From Sphingomonas sp. 32-62-10 (GTDB lineage: Bacteria > Pseudomonadota > Alphaproteobacteria > Sphingomonadales > Sphingomonadaceae), in assembly GCA_002280555.1 (NCBI GenBank), contig NCEE01000012.1:33849-97848 (forward strand): a DNA stretch of 64,000 bases, given 5' to 3'. The translations under genes and the position numbers were made by a program. This document shows positions 17,817 to 27,295 of the stretch, in pieces. The notes under the pieces were generated by a model, which was not told the DNA's origin, did no database searches, and saw only the letters and a list, made by a program, of their open reading frames with translations. Every line of letters begins with the position of its first letter. Positions within the stretch are counted from its first letter, which is position 1.

Positions 17817-18596
17817 ATGACATCAACCCCGACGATCGCCTCTACGACCCGCATCTGGACTGCCGCCCTTGTCGTCATCGGTGACGAAATTCTGTCCGGC
17901 CGCACGCAGGACAAGAATGTGGCGCAGATCGCCGCCTGGCTGAACGTGCAGGGCATCCGCTTGGCCGAAGTGCGCGTCGTGGCCGATGATACGGCGGCGA
18001 TTGTCGAAGCCGTAAACGCGCTGCGGGCGCGCAATGATTATTTGTTCACCACCGGCGGGATCGGCCCGACGCATGACGACATCACTGTCGATGCGATTGC
18101 GGAAGCGCTCGGCGTGGCCGTGGTGCATCACCCGCGCGCACTGGCCGTGCTCGAGGGCTATTACGCGAGCCGTGGCGGGCTGACGGAGGCGCGCAAGCGC
18201 ATGGCGCGCGTGCCCGATGGCGCGGCGCTGATCGAAAACCGGATGTCGGGGGCGCCGGGCATTCGGATCGGCAATATCTTCGTGATGGCGGGCGTACCGC
18301 ACATCACCGCGGGTATGCTCGATGCGCTGACGGGCACGCTGGAGGGCGGGCAACCGGTCCTCTCCCGCACAATCGGTTGCTGGGTGGCGGAAAGCGAAGT
18401 CGCCGAAATGCTAGGCGAGGCCGAACGCGCGCATCCCGGTGTGGCCATCGGCAGCTATCCATTTTTCCGCGAGGGGAGGGTAGGCGCCAATTTCGTGGTG
18501 CGCGCGACCGACCAGGCGATTATCGATGCGTGCATCGCCGATGTGACCGCACAGCTGGAGGCTGGCGGTAGAGCGGTGGTTGCGGACGGGATCTGA
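17817..18596 (+). CDS. molybdopterin-binding/CinA N-terminal-like protein
   Basis: 259 aa from ATG 17817; the open frame runs back to 17157, but that part is antisense to map and is rejected. The MoCF_biosynth (MoaB/MogA/CinA-N) fold is seen as ALVVIGDEILSGRTQDKN, YLFTTGGIGPTHDDITVDAIA and VFVMAGVPHI-type segments (here NIFVMAGVPHITAGML). It lacks the C-terminal nicotinamide-nucleotide amidase domain of full CinA. In single-domain homologues the biochemical role is unsettled: ADP-ribose pyrophosphatase and molybdopterin binding have both been proposed for the domain. It is convergent with the cyclase gene downstream. Confidence 0.85.
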   Translation: MTSTPTIASTTRIWTAALVVIGDEILSGRTQDKNVAQIAAWLNVQGIRLAEVRVVADDTAAIVEAVNALRARNDYLFTTGGIGPTHDDITVDAIAEALGVAVVHHPRALAVLEGYYASRGGLTEARKRMARVPDGAALIENRMSGAPGIRIGNIFVMAGVPHITAGMLDALTGTLEGGQPVLSRTIGCWVAESEVAEMLGEAERAHPGVAIGSYPFFREGRVGANFVVRATDQAIIDACIADVTAQLEAGGRAVVADGI

Positions 18597-18616
18597 GAAC
18601 GACCGTCACCCATGTT

Positions 18617-21600
18617 TCACGCTGCAGCGGCGGTCTTGGCCGGGCTTTGCCATACGCCGTCCCAGTTGGACTCGGGAGCCCGCTGCGAAAGCGTGCGTGC
18701 GCGGTCGAGCATAACCTTGGCCGGCATGTCGCTTGGGTCTTGCGCGACGGCTTCTTCAAAATCAGCAATCGCGCCTTGCCAATTGCGCGATAGCAGATTG
18801 GTGCGCCCTTTGCCGTAAGCAACGAGCGACGCCTTTCGGCCAATGTCGGCGGCACGCGATGGCGCCACAGCCTCAAAAATCTTTGCTGGCCGTTTGCGCC
18901 CGCGGACCCGAATGACGTCGATCTCGCGCGTTTCCATCCGTCCCATGACTGCTGCTGCTGTGTCCTCACACAACAGCAAATCGACCCCATACGTCTTGGT
19001 GAGTTCCTGCAAGCGTGCTGCCAAGTTCACGCTGTCGCCGATTACCGTGTAATCCATTCTTTTGGGACTGCCGATCGTTCCCGCCACAACCTCGCCGGTC
19101 GAGATGCCCATGCCGATGCGGACGGGAGCCGCGTCGCGGTCGGCTCGTCGTGCGTTGATCAGATCGAGCATCCGCAGCATTTCCATCGCACTCGTCACCG
19201 CGTTGAGGGCGTCCTGGTCGCTTGCCAGGGGCGCTCCGTAGACGGCCATAATGGCGTCGCCCATATACTTGTCGAGGACGCCGTTCGCACCGGCTACGGC
19301 CTCGTACATCTCTGTGAAGAGTTCATTGAGCAGTTCTACAGTCTCCCGCGCGGTGAGTGCCTCTGCCATCGTGGTGAAGCCGCGGATATCAGCGAACAGG
19401 ATGCTGGCCTGACAGGCGCTGCCAAACAATGCATCCCCATCATGCGCGAGAACCTGATCCATTACCTCCTGCGTCATGAAGCGCCGGATCGTGCCTTCGA
19501 GACGCTTACTCGCGCTGATATCGTCGATCATCATGAGCACGCCGGTCGCGCGGTCGCCGTCGCGCAGCGGAACGAGCGATAGATTGGCCGAGATCGTACC
19601 GTTGCCAACGGTCACAAGTTCGCTGTCGAGAAAGGTCTTTGAAACCTCGCCAGCAGCAACCTGGGCGATCTCCTCCGCCAGCCATGGGTTTGCGCTGCCG
19701 ACGAACTCCCGCGCATCGGCTGTTTCAGCATCGTCCTTGCTCACCCCCAGGATGCGCGCTGCGGCATCGTTTAGCCGCGCCCTTCGGGCATCGTCCTGTA
19801 GCGTGACGACGCCGCTCGACATCGAAGAAAGGATGCGCTCGTTGTAGTTGCGCGATTCGAGCACCGCAGCGAACAAGTTGGCGTTGTCGATCGCCACCGC
19901 CGCCTGCGCTGAAAAGGCAGCGAGCCGCGTCATGTCGCGTTCCTTGAAGCCTTCATTAAGTCGACTGTTGAGGACCTGGAGAACGCCCAACTTGCGCCCA
20001 TCGCGGGTGACCAGCGGCGAACACAGCATATTTCGGGTCACAAACCCCGTTTCCCGGTCAACAGCGGGATTGAAACGGGGATCGCTATAAGGATCACTGA
20101 CGTGCACTGCCTGCCCCAGTTGGAAGGAGTGACCCGCAATGCCCCGGTCTTCCGGAATGCGAATCTCCCGCGCTTCCATGCCCTCTGCCACGAGTGTCCA
20201 CAGTTCGCCCCGCTCAGGATCGTGGATGAAGATACTTGTCCGCTCTGCGTCGATGATGCGGCTGGTAACGCCGGCGATGCGCTCCAGCAGCGATACGAGG
20301 TGACTTTCGCTGGCGACAGCAGAGTTGACCTCGAGCAGACGTCCGAGGTCCTCGCTGAGCACTTCAGCAGAAACGATCGCAACCGACCAGCGGCGCGCAA
20401 GCACGACGAGATGCGTGAAGGCAAAGATGATCAGTCCATATCCCGCCAGATCGATCCGGGCGATCGGGCCGGGGGCGATGAAGTTGAGGTTCACCGTCGC
20501 TTGGAGGCCCGTTGAAACAACCACCGCAACTTGCCCAAGAAAGAGCAGGATCGCGCCGTCACGGCCTTCGCGCACTGCCGAAATGGTTCGGCTGAACACA
20601 AAGACAAAAGTCATCACCATACATACCAAGAATAGGGAGATCACTCTTGTAGCAAGAAGCGTTCCACCGACTATCAAGAGTCCGGCGACGAACGTACCGC
20701 AAACGGCAACGATGGCTTGGAGCAGTAAGTACCAGTGCCTGCGCGTGCGATCGGGAAATAGCGCCTCGACGTACGCCACCCACGCGATGATACCCCCGTA
20801 CGTGCAAAGAATAAGCGCGGCGTAGAGTAATTCGTGCGACAGTCCGGGCGCCGCCACGAGCAGTAAATTCTGCAAACCATGAATGCCCTGGACGCCCAAA
20901 AGGCCGAATGCGCCAAGCGCGAGGTAGAGCGAGGATCGATCAACCGGGCGATTGACATACACGATCAGCGCGAACAGCCCGATCAACACAAAGGTCACGC
21001 TGATGTAGAAGGTCCGGGCCCAGACAAGGGCGATCCACTGATCCATGGTCGCTGCCGTGCCCATAACGGGCGCAATGCGTAATCCGTTCTTGATGTCGTT
21101 GTATGTTGTGATGGCGATAGCCAGACGCACGTCGCCGCCCTCGGTGGAGAAGCCAACGTCGTGGCGACGCAATTCGTAGACCGACGTTGCGGCGGAGTAA
21201 CCCATCCGCCCGCTCGACGAGCGCAGTCGGCCATCGACATAAACCTGCGACGCCCCCCAGATCGATGGCAAAAACATCCGGTAGTCGCCCGCTGGCACGT
21301 CGTGCACCGTCAGCCGATAGAGCATCGCTTCGCCCGCACGAAGCGTGTGTCCATTGGGCATGCGAAGCCCTTCCCAAGGCCCGGGCACCTTCACCAGCGC
21401 GCGATTCTGCCGCCCGCCCTGCGCAATGCGTTCGATTGACCATTCGCCCTCGAGTACCACCGGCCGCTGGGCGAGAAGCGTACGGGGAATCGCGATCTGC
21501 CCATCGCTTACCCTGACGTCGCGGCTTTCGGTCGAAACGAACATCGGCAGCGTCAAAGCCGCAAACAGCGCGAACAAGCCGACCACGATAAGAACTTCGC

Positions 21601-21721
21601 GGACCGCGGGCCGTAAAAATCCCTTCGCAATCGAGCTGCTCGCCAAACCGCCGCCCCTCCCAGACCATGGCGCGACATTGGTCCCACGCGCTGGGTATTG
21701 GAGCACAACCCCCTTTAACAT
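18617..21721 (-). CDS. membrane adenylate/guanylate cyclase with DISM-7TM, GAF and PAS domains
   Basis: 1034 aa from the ATG at 21721, chosen for the strong AGAAAGGAA ribosome site just before it; the frame extends to 21904 without one. Order: an N-terminal anchor (about 39-60); a periplasmic carbohydrate-binding-like DISM domain (about 65-225, with GEAMLYRLTVHDVPAGDYRMF); seven membrane segments (about 235-445); GAF (about 470-620); PAS (about 627-740); class III cyclase (about 770-940) with the metal aspartates in FADIRGF and DKYMGDAIMAVYG; and a short TPR-like tail. It probably makes cAMP in response to a periplasmic signal; ATP versus GTP preference is not certain. It is convergent with the CinA-like gene and stands alone upstream. 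Confidence 0.9.
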   Translation of the reverse strand: MLKGVVLQYPARGTNVAPWSGRGGGLASSSIAKGFLRPAVREVLIVVGLFALFAALTLPMFVSTESRDVRVSDGQIAIPRTLLAQRPVVLEGEWSIERIAQGGRQNRALVKVPGPWEGLRMPNGHTLRAGEAMLYRLTVHDVPAGDYRMFLPSIWGASQVYVDGRLRSSSGRMGYSAATSVYELRRHDVGFSTEGGDVRLAIAITTYNDIKNGLRIAPVMGTAATMDQWIALVWARTFYISVTFVLIGLFALIVYVNRPVDRSSLYLALGAFGLLGVQGIHGLQNLLLVAAPGLSHELLYAALILCTYGGIIAWVAYVEALFPDRTRRHWYLLLQAIVAVCGTFVAGLLIVGGTLLATRVISLFLVCMVMTFVFVFSRTISAVREGRDGAILLFLGQVAVVVSTGLQATVNLNFIAPGPIARIDLAGYGLIIFAFTHLVVLARRWSVAIVSAEVLSEDLGRLLEVNSAVASESHLVSLLERIAGVTSRIIDAERTSIFIHDPERGELWTLVAEGMEAREIRIPEDRGIAGHSFQLGQAVHVSDPYSDPRFNPAVDRETGFVTRNMLCSPLVTRDGRKLGVLQVLNSRLNEGFKERDMTRLAAFSAQAAVAIDNANLFAAVLESRNYNERILSSMSSGVVTLQDDARRARLNDAAARILGVSKDDAETADAREFVGSANPWLAEEIAQVAAGEVSKTFLDSELVTVGNGTISANLSLVPLRDGDRATGVLMMIDDISASKRLEGTIRRFMTQEVMDQVLAHDGDALFGSACQASILFADIRGFTTMAEALTARETVELLNELFTEMYEAVAGANGVLDKYMGDAIMAVYGAPLASDQDALNAVTSAMEMLRMLDLINARRADRDAAPVRIGMGISTGEVVAGTIGSPKRMDYTVIGDSVNLAARLQELTKTYGVDLLLCEDTAAAVMGRMETREIDVIRVRGRKRPAKIFEAVAPSRAADIGRKASLVAYGKGRTNLLSRNWQGAIADFEEAVAQDPSDMPAKVMLDRARTLSQRAPESNWDGVWQSPAKTAAAA

Positions 21722-22021
21722 TTCCTTTCTGTCTTTAACAAAATGAGCAATATTTTCGTTGGCGTATCGATGCGACGCCCGAATGAGCGTGGGCGGTACC
21801 AATGAAGATTGCTGCTCGCATACCAGACGAGGGAGCCCCGTATTGGGAGGCGTCCTATGGGCCGACGCAGCCAAGGTCAAAGCGATCGGCTGACCGATGC
21901 TCATCGTCGCGTTGCTTTCCGCGCGACGGGTCCTAACCAGGAGCTAACAGTGCCCGCGTTTCCTCGCGGACGGCGCGCCGCTAACGCATTCTGCTCACCG
22001 GAAAATCGCTATCGGTGTCAG

Positions 22022-22095
22022 TGGAGCGGGTGAAGGGAATCGAACCCTCGTCGTAAGCTTGGGAAGCTTCTGCTCTGCCATTGAGCTACACCCGC
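22022..22095 (-). tRNA. tRNA-Gly (anticodon CCC)
   Basis: A full cloverleaf on the minus strand, 74 nt with encoded CCA. The acceptor GCGGGTG pairs with CACCCGC, followed by TCCA. The D arm GCTC/GAGC, the anticodon loop TTCCCAA on stem GAAGC/GCTT, and the T arm around TTCGATT are all clear. Loop positions 34-36 read CCC. The 27-43 pair is G-A, a small flaw also met in related tRNAs. Confidence 0.93.
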
Positions 22096-22512
22096 AGATG
22101 CCGGTTGCGCGGCTTTGGCGAGACACATCGTGCCCGCCGGTCGCACGCCAATGCCATCGGAGCGGGGTGTTGGTCAACATCCGCTTTTGGCGCGCCTTGG
22201 TTGTGATCTGGCGCGATTTTTCTGCAGTACCCTGCATATGACAGGCCGACGGGCGCGATGGCCGATCTGTTGCAGTGCAGCAACAGCCAGCCAAGATTCG
22301 TGGGGCCATTGCGACAAATTGGCTGGTTTACGTGGTTTGCTGCTTCTCGACGCTGTCGTATCGGTGAAACAAAATGTTGCAAACTGCGAAATCCTGCGCA
22401 ACATAACGACGCCACCCTTGGGTGGTTGGATTGATCGCACCCCGCTTAAACAACGGAGAGCTGCGACGGTTCGAGCGCAGGCGGGACCTCATTGTCGATT
22501 ACAGGAGATCCC
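22096..22512. other. intergenic region upstream of the TorF-like porin
   Basis: 417 bp between tRNA-Gly (leftward) and the porin (rightward), with no frame resembling a protein on either strand. It should hold the promoters of both. The last 10 bp contain the porin ribosome site (AGGAGA at 22503-22508). The short inverted repeat CCACCC-TTG-GGTGG at about 22411-22424 is visible; its role is unknown. Confidence 0.5.
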
Positions 22513-23328
22513 ATGAAGATATCGCTTTTTGCGGCTGCGGCCGCGCTCATTGTTGCAGCGCAACCCGCCGCAGCTGAGGAAACCGATCCGCCCAAGGCGC
22601 TGACGGTTTCCGGCAGCGTGGCGTTCGTTTCGGACTATCGCTTCCGTGGCGTCTCCCGGTCCGATGAGGAAGGCGCCATCCAAGGCGGGTTCACCGTCAC
22701 CCATGAAAGCGGGCTCTATGTCGGCGCCTGGGCATCCAACCTGGCCGGTTGGGGCGCTTTTGGTGGCTCCAATACCGAGCTCGACATTTTCGGCGGCTAT
22801 AAGCGCGCCGTCGGTGGCGCGACGGTCGATGTCGGCCTGACCTGGTACATGTATCCAGGCGGTGCGCAGTTGACCGATTTCGCCGAGCCTTATGTGAAGG
22901 TCAGCGGGGCGCTAGGCCCAGTCAATGCGCTCATCGGCGTTGCCTACGCACCCAAGCAGCGCGCCCTCGGCAACTTCTCGAACACGCCGTTCAGCCGTGG
23001 CCAGACCGACGACAACTTGTATATCTGGGGTGATGCAAACGTTGCGATTCCCAAAACGCCGCTGACGGCAAAGGCGCATGTCGGTTATTCGAACGGCAAT
23101 CCCGGCCTGGGCCCCAACGGCACCAGCGTGACGCCGACAGGCGAATATGTCGATTGGCTGTTCGGGGTTGATGCCGTGGTCGGTCCGCTCGTGCTTGGTG
23201 TCGCGTACACCGATACCGATATCGGTTTGGCTGAATCGGCGTATCTGCTGCCCAACTTCAGCTCGACCAAGGACGGCGGCTCGATCGCCGGTGGCCAGGT
23301 GGTCTTCTCGGTTTCGGCTGCATTCTGA
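22513..23328 (+). CDS. TorF-family putative outer-membrane porin
   Basis: 271 aa from ATG 22513, supported by AGGAGA 5 nt upstream; the frame's earlier ATG at 22492 is rejected. A signal peptide (LFAAAAALIVAAQPAAAEE) is followed by an all-beta protein beginning VSGSVAFVSDYRFRGVSRSDEEGAIQGGF, the signature start of the TIGR02001/TorF family. It continues with alternating aromatic strands (YVGAWASNL, DIFGGYKRAV, VDVGLTWYMYPG) and ends in phenylalanine (VFSVSAAF). It is predicted to sit in the outer membrane as a small barrel; the transported substrate is unknown. It is monocistronic, ended by a very strong hairpin terminator directly downstream. Confidence 0.88.
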   Translation: MKISLFAAAAALIVAAQPAAAEETDPPKALTVSGSVAFVSDYRFRGVSRSDEEGAIQGGFTVTHESGLYVGAWASNLAGWGAFGGSNTELDIFGGYKRAVGGATVDVGLTWYMYPGGAQLTDFAEPYVKVSGALGPVNALIGVAYAPKQRALGNFSNTPFSRGQTDDNLYIWGDANVAIPKTPLTAKAHVGYSNGNPGLGPNGTSVTPTGEYVDWLFGVDAVVGPLVLGVAYTDTDIGLAESAYLLPNFSSTKDGGSIAGGQVVFSVSAAF

Positions 23329-23334
23329 TCGGTT

Positions 23335-23374
23335 GATCCCGCAGGCGGCGTTTCGCCTGCGGGATCGCCCTTTT
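23335..23374 (+). terminator. rho-independent terminator of the porin gene
   Basis: A perfect 13-bp stem: GATCCCGCAGGCG (23335-23347) pairs with CGCCTGCGGGATC (23354-23366), with a 6-nt loop and a TTTT run four nt after the stem. It starts 6 nt beyond the porin stop. Confidence 0.93.
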
Positions 23375-23399
23375 GTGATGACGCTGGCCACGCCGCGCG

Positions 23400-24400
23400 A
23401 TGGACTTTGAATCGCGGATGGCTAAACGATTGGCGATGCTATCTGCCGCGCCCCCTGCCGATCCTGCCTCTCTCCCATCTGATCGTCTCGTCATGCGGCG
23501 ACCCGACGACTGGCACGTCCATTTGCGCGATGGTGCGATGCTGGCGGCAGTGGTCAACCATACCGCGCGCCAGTTCGCGCGTGCGATTGTGATGCCCAAT
23601 CTCGCCCCACCGGTGACGACTGTTGCTGCGGCCCGAGCCTATCGCGCGCGGATCGAGGCGGCGGTTGATACGGCACTTGGCTTCACTCCGCTGATGATTT
23701 GCTATCTGACCGATCATAGCGACCCCGATGAGATCGAGCGCGGTTTTGCCGAGGGAGTCTTTACCGCCTGCAAGCTGTATCCCGCGCATGCAACGACCAA
23801 TTCGGCGCATGGCGTATCCGATATCGGCGCGATCAGCGCGGTGCTGGCTCGGATGGAGCGGATTGGCATGCCGCTGCTGCTCCATGGCGAGGTGACTGAT
23901 CCAACGATCGACATTTTCGATCGCGAGGCGGTGTTCATTGAGCGTGTCTATGCCCGTATCCAGGCCGATTTTCCGGGCCTGAAATCGGTGTTCGAACATA
24001 TCACCACCGCGGAGGCGGTTGCCTTTGTCGAAAGCCGTTGCGGCGCGCGGCAGTGTCGGGCTCGCCCAAATTCTTCCTTGGCACCGATTCAGCCCCGCAC
24101 ATCATCGCTGCGAAGGAATCGGCCTGTGGCTGTGCTGGCATCTTCAACGCGCCCTTTGCCATCGAAAGTTATGCCGCGACCTTTGAGGAGGAAGGGGCGA
24201 TCGACCGGCTCGAGGGCTTTGCCGCCGAACATGGCCCGCGATTTTACGGCTTGCCGTTGAATGAGGAACGGATCGTTCTTGAGCGTGATCCCATCGATGT
24301 GCCGACGACGATCGATGTTGGCGCGGCGGGCGCTGTAGTGCCGTTTCACGCCGGGGAGCGCCTGCAATGGCGCTATGCCGGGATCGCGTCGTCGGATTGA
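23400..24400 (+). pseudogene. pyrC: class II dihydroorotase, internally deleted and frameshifted
   Basis: The first frame (23400 to about 24035) encodes the N-terminal two thirds of the PyrC fold: [10 protein letters not shown] (two zinc-binding His), [16 protein letters not shown] (the carboxylated Lys), LLLHGEV (His) and [15 protein letters not shown]. It then breaks. The C-terminal third continues in another frame with [15 protein letters not shown] (catalytic Asp) and [17 protein letters not shown], ending at 24400. Compared with E. coli PyrC, about 43 residues between FEHITT..AFVES and the SGSPKFF block are absent, including the TPQH segment with a zinc-ligand His. Not functional as written. 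Sphingomonads commonly also have a class I dihydroorotase, so loss might be tolerated (inference). Confidence 0.85.
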
Positions 24401-24521
24401 TGCGGGGCGCTGGGGTAGATTGACCGGTGATCGGCACCGGTAAGGTGAAGCCAATTGCCCTGCCGGGCCAGAGCGGCGATAGGCAGCGATCAATTGTCGA
24501 CCATCGAAGGACGGAGCGCGC

Positions 24522-25754
24522 GTGGATCAGGCGGATGTAGTGATCGTCGGGACCGGGCATGGCGGCGCACAGGCCGCGATTGCGCTGCGTCAACAAGGTT
24601 TTGCCGGATCGATCATGCTGATCGGCGATGAGCCCGATTTGCCCTATGAGCGCCCGCCGCTGTCAAAGGATTATCTGTCGGGCGAGAAGCCATTTGAGCG
24701 GCTGTTGATCCGCCCCGCCGCCTTTTGGAGCGAACGGTCGATCGATTTCGAGTTAAGCACACGGGTAGCCGCGATTGATCCCGATGCGCATGTGCTGAAA
24801 ACTGAGGGCGGTCGTACGATCGGCTATGGCCAGTTGATCTGGGCGGGCGGCGGCGCCCCCCGCCGATTGGGCTGCCCGGGCGCCGATGCGCGGGGCGTCC
24901 ATTATGTCCGCACGCGTGCCGATGTCGACCGGATGATCGCCGAAATGCCGCATGTGGCGCGCGTCGCCGTCGTTGGTGGCGGCTATATCGGGCTTGAGGC
25001 GGCCGCTGTGCTCACCAAGTTGGGCAAGCAGGTGACGGTGATCGAGGCGCTTGATCGGGTGCTGGCCCGCGTGGCGGGTGAGCCTTTGTCGCGGTTTTTC
25101 GAGGATGAGCATCGCGCGCACGGCGTTGATGTAAGGCTTGGCGCGATGGTCGCGGGGATTGAGACGTCGGAGGGACAAGCGATTGGCGTCCGGCTCGCCG
25201 ATGGCGATGTGATCGGGTGCGAGATGGTGGTGGTGGGGATCGGTATCATCCCGGCTATTGCACCGTTGATCGCGGCGGGTGCGCGTGGTGGCAACGGGGT
25301 GGAGGTAGACGGCAAGTGCCGCACCAGCCTGGCCGATATCTTCGCAATCGGTGACTGTGCCGCGCATCACAGTCATTTTGCCGGAGGCGCGATGATCAGG
25401 CTCGAATCGGTGCAGAACGCCAATGATCAGGCGAATGTGGTCGCCAAGGCGATCATGGGGGGCGACGGGGAATATGATGCTGTACCGTGGTTCTGGTCAA
25501 ACCAATATGACCTGAAGTTGCAGACGGTGGGCCTGTCAGTGGGCCATGACGCGCTGGTGGTGCGCGGTGATCCGGCAACTCGCAGTTTTTCGGTCGTTTA
25601 TCTGCAGGCTGGGTGCGTCATTGCGCTCGATTGTGTCAACATGGTCAAAGATTACGTCGCCGGGCGCGGGCTCGTCGCCGGCGCTGTTTCACCCGATCTC
25701 GCCCTGCTGGCCGATCCGGCGACACCGTTGAAAACGCTGATCGGTACGGCCTGA
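24522..25754 (+). CDS. NAD(P)/FAD-dependent ferredoxin-reductase-type oxidoreductase
   Basis: 410 aa, GTG start at 24522. Two dinucleotide-binding motifs are seen: [19 protein letters not shown] at the N-terminus (FAD) and [21 protein letters not shown] near residue 150 (NADH). [11 protein letters not shown] is the FAD-contacting GD motif. [12 protein letters not shown] is the hallmark of rhodocoxin/putidaredoxin-reductase-like enzymes that pass electrons from NADH to a [2Fe-2S] ferredoxin, which often serves a P450 or dioxygenase. No ferredoxin or oxygenase gene is adjacent, so the partner must lie elsewhere. It stands alone, followed by a stem-loop. Confidence 0.9.
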   Translation: MDQADVVIVGTGHGGAQAAIALRQQGFAGSIMLIGDEPDLPYERPPLSKDYLSGEKPFERLLIRPAAFWSERSIDFELSTRVAAIDPDAHVLKTEGGRTIGYGQLIWAGGGAPRRLGCPGADARGVHYVRTRADVDRMIAEMPHVARVAVVGGGYIGLEAAAVLTKLGKQVTVIEALDRVLARVAGEPLSRFFEDEHRAHGVDVRLGAMVAGIETSEGQAIGVRLADGDVIGCEMVVVGIGIIPAIAPLIAAGARGGNGVEVDGKCRTSLADIFAIGDCAAHHSHFAGGAMIRLESVQNANDQANVVAKAIMGGDGEYDAVPWFWSNQYDLKLQTVGLSVGHDALVVRGDPATRSFSVVYLQAGCVIALDCVNMVKDYVAGRGLVAGAVSPDLALLADPATPLKTLIGTA

Positions 25755-25781
25755 AAAGACGTCGCTGTGGTTTGAAGAATT

Positions 25782-25809
25782 CGGGTCGGCGCATGGGAAC
25801 GCCGACCCG
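25782..25809 (+). terminator. stem-loop after the ferredoxin reductase gene
   Basis: A perfect 10-bp stem, CGGGTCGGCG (25782-25791) with CGCCGACCCG (25800-25809), and an 8-nt loop, 28 nt beyond the stop. No clear T-run follows, so intrinsic termination is probable but not certain. Confidence 0.55.
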
Positions 25810-25933
25810 TCCGGCTATTCTGGCGCGAGGGTTTGGGGACGGTCGGCCAGACCGGATGTTCAGTGAAGGCGCCTGCCAAACAAGACGGGCCTTCAAAACC
25901 AACACTTGACGTTTATCACCGATAAATTTCTGC

Positions 25934-25960
25934 AAAAACACGTGGACGTAATTTAACGTG
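25934..25960 (-). terminator. weak stem-loop with T-run after the sensor kinase gene
   Basis: On the minus strand CACGT (25960-25956) pairs with ACGTG (25943-25939), followed directly by TTTTT (25938-25934), 22 nt beyond the sensor-kinase stop. The stem is only 5 bp, so this is tentative. Confidence 0.35.
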
Positions 25961-25981
25961 TCTCTTGTAGTCACTACCTCG

Positions 25982-27295
25982 CTATCGACGCGGTAACATG
26001 ATCTGCGCGCGGAGCCCGCCTTCGGGACGGTTCGACAGGCTCAGTCGGCCCCCTTCACGTGCTACTGTATCGGCTACAATCGCAAGCCCCAGCCCGAACC
26101 CTTTGGTGTCGCGTTGCCGGGCTGGATCGAGCCGGACAAAGGGCTGGATCACCAGGTCAGTCTTGTCGGCAGGAATGCCAGGACCATCATCATCGATGTT
26201 GAGATACACCCAGAAATCGTCGACCATGATCGAGAGCGTTGCGCGCGTGCCGTAATGGAGACTGTTATCGACCAAATTGGTGATGGCCCGTTTGATCGCT
26301 GATCGCCGCAGCACCATCTCGAGGTGATCGGGGCCGTTATAGATAACGGTTGCGCCATTATCAGCGGCGTCGTCCGCAATCGTGGCGCAGGTAACCGCAA
26401 GGTCGATATGCGCCGGATTTTCGGGATCATCGTCGCCGCCCAGATAGGCAAGGAGCGATCCCACCATTGCCTCCATCTCATCAATGTCGCCGCGTATCGC
26501 GTGCCGGACCTGCGTATCGGGAATGGCATCGGCCCGCAGCTTCAGGCGAGACAGGGGCGTTCGCATATCATGACCAACCGCAAACAGGCCCTGGGTACGA
26601 TCATTGATCAGCTGATGAATGCGGTCCTGCATGGTGTTGAACGCGCGCACCACGCGGACCACGTCGGTCGGGCCTTCTTCCTCGACATGAACGCTGGTGC
26701 CACTGCCCATTTGCTCGGCTGCTGCGGCGAGCCGGCGCAGCGGCTGCAGCGTGCGCTGCATCAACAGCCCACCCATCACGATCAGCGCGACCGCGGGCGC
26801 CAATGCCTGCAGAATCCGCTCGGTCGTCAGGTTGAGCCCTACAATCGGTGTGCGGGTTCGAAAATAGACCCAGCTGTCATCGGGCAGCCGCAACCCGCCG
26901 GACACCACCGATCGTCGGCCCGGGGATGTGAGTTGCAGGCGCAGATCGGCGCTGGCCAGTGCTGGTTCCCAAGCAATGATCTGCCGCCGCATCCCGGCAA
27001 GCTCGGTTGCGAGTGGCGGCGGTGATGTAACGCGCCCTTCCCAGCGCATCAAATAGCGATCGGTGGTCAACTGCGCGGCCATGGCGAGGCGTTCCGCCAC
27101 CGGGCGCTCGGCGATCAGCCGACGGCTGATGACGAGATGTTCGGCCAAGCGGCGGGCTTCGTCATCGCGGACCGAAAACTGGCTGGCGCGCTCGTAAAGC
27201 AGCGTGCTGACACCGAATTCGATGATGACAGTAAGCAGCAGGATGGCGAGAATCCGGCTGAGCAGCCCAAGCGACGGGCGGGCAAACTGCCTCAA
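25982..27295 (-). CDS. sensor histidine kinase (EnvZ-like)
   Basis: 437 aa. Two membrane segments (about 13-30 and 168-185, LAPAVALIVMGGLLM) flank a periplasmic sensor of about 135 residues. Then come HAMP (about 186-235), the HisKA H-box AVGHDMRTPLSRLKL with the phospho-acceptor His near residue 243, the N-box NLVDNSLHYG, and the G-boxes DDGPGIP and GFGLGLAIV. It phosphorylates the response regulator encoded immediately upstream, whose stop overlaps its start by 4 nt. The HDMRTPLSR H-box is typical of EnvZ/OmpR-class kinases. The stimulus is unknown. Confidence 0.92.
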   Translation of the reverse strand: MRQFARPSLGLLSRILAILLLTVIIEFGVSTLLYERASQFSVRDDEARRLAEHLVISRRLIAERPVAERLAMAAQLTTDRYLMRWEGRVTSPPPLATELAGMRRQIIAWEPALASADLRLQLTSPGRRSVVSGGLRLPDDSWVYFRTRTPIVGLNLTTERILQALAPAVALIVMGGLLMQRTLQPLRRLAAAAEQMGSGTSVHVEEEGPTDVVRVVRAFNTMQDRIHQLINDRTQGLFAVGHDMRTPLSRLKLRADAIPDTQVRHAIRGDIDEMEAMVGSLLAYLGGDDDPENPAHIDLAVTCATIADDAADNGATVIYNGPDHLEMVLRRSAIKRAITNLVDNSLHYGTRATLSIMVDDFWVYLNIDDDGPGIPADKTDLVIQPFVRLDPARQRDTKGFGLGLAIVADTVAREGGRLSLSNRPEGGLRAQIMLPRR

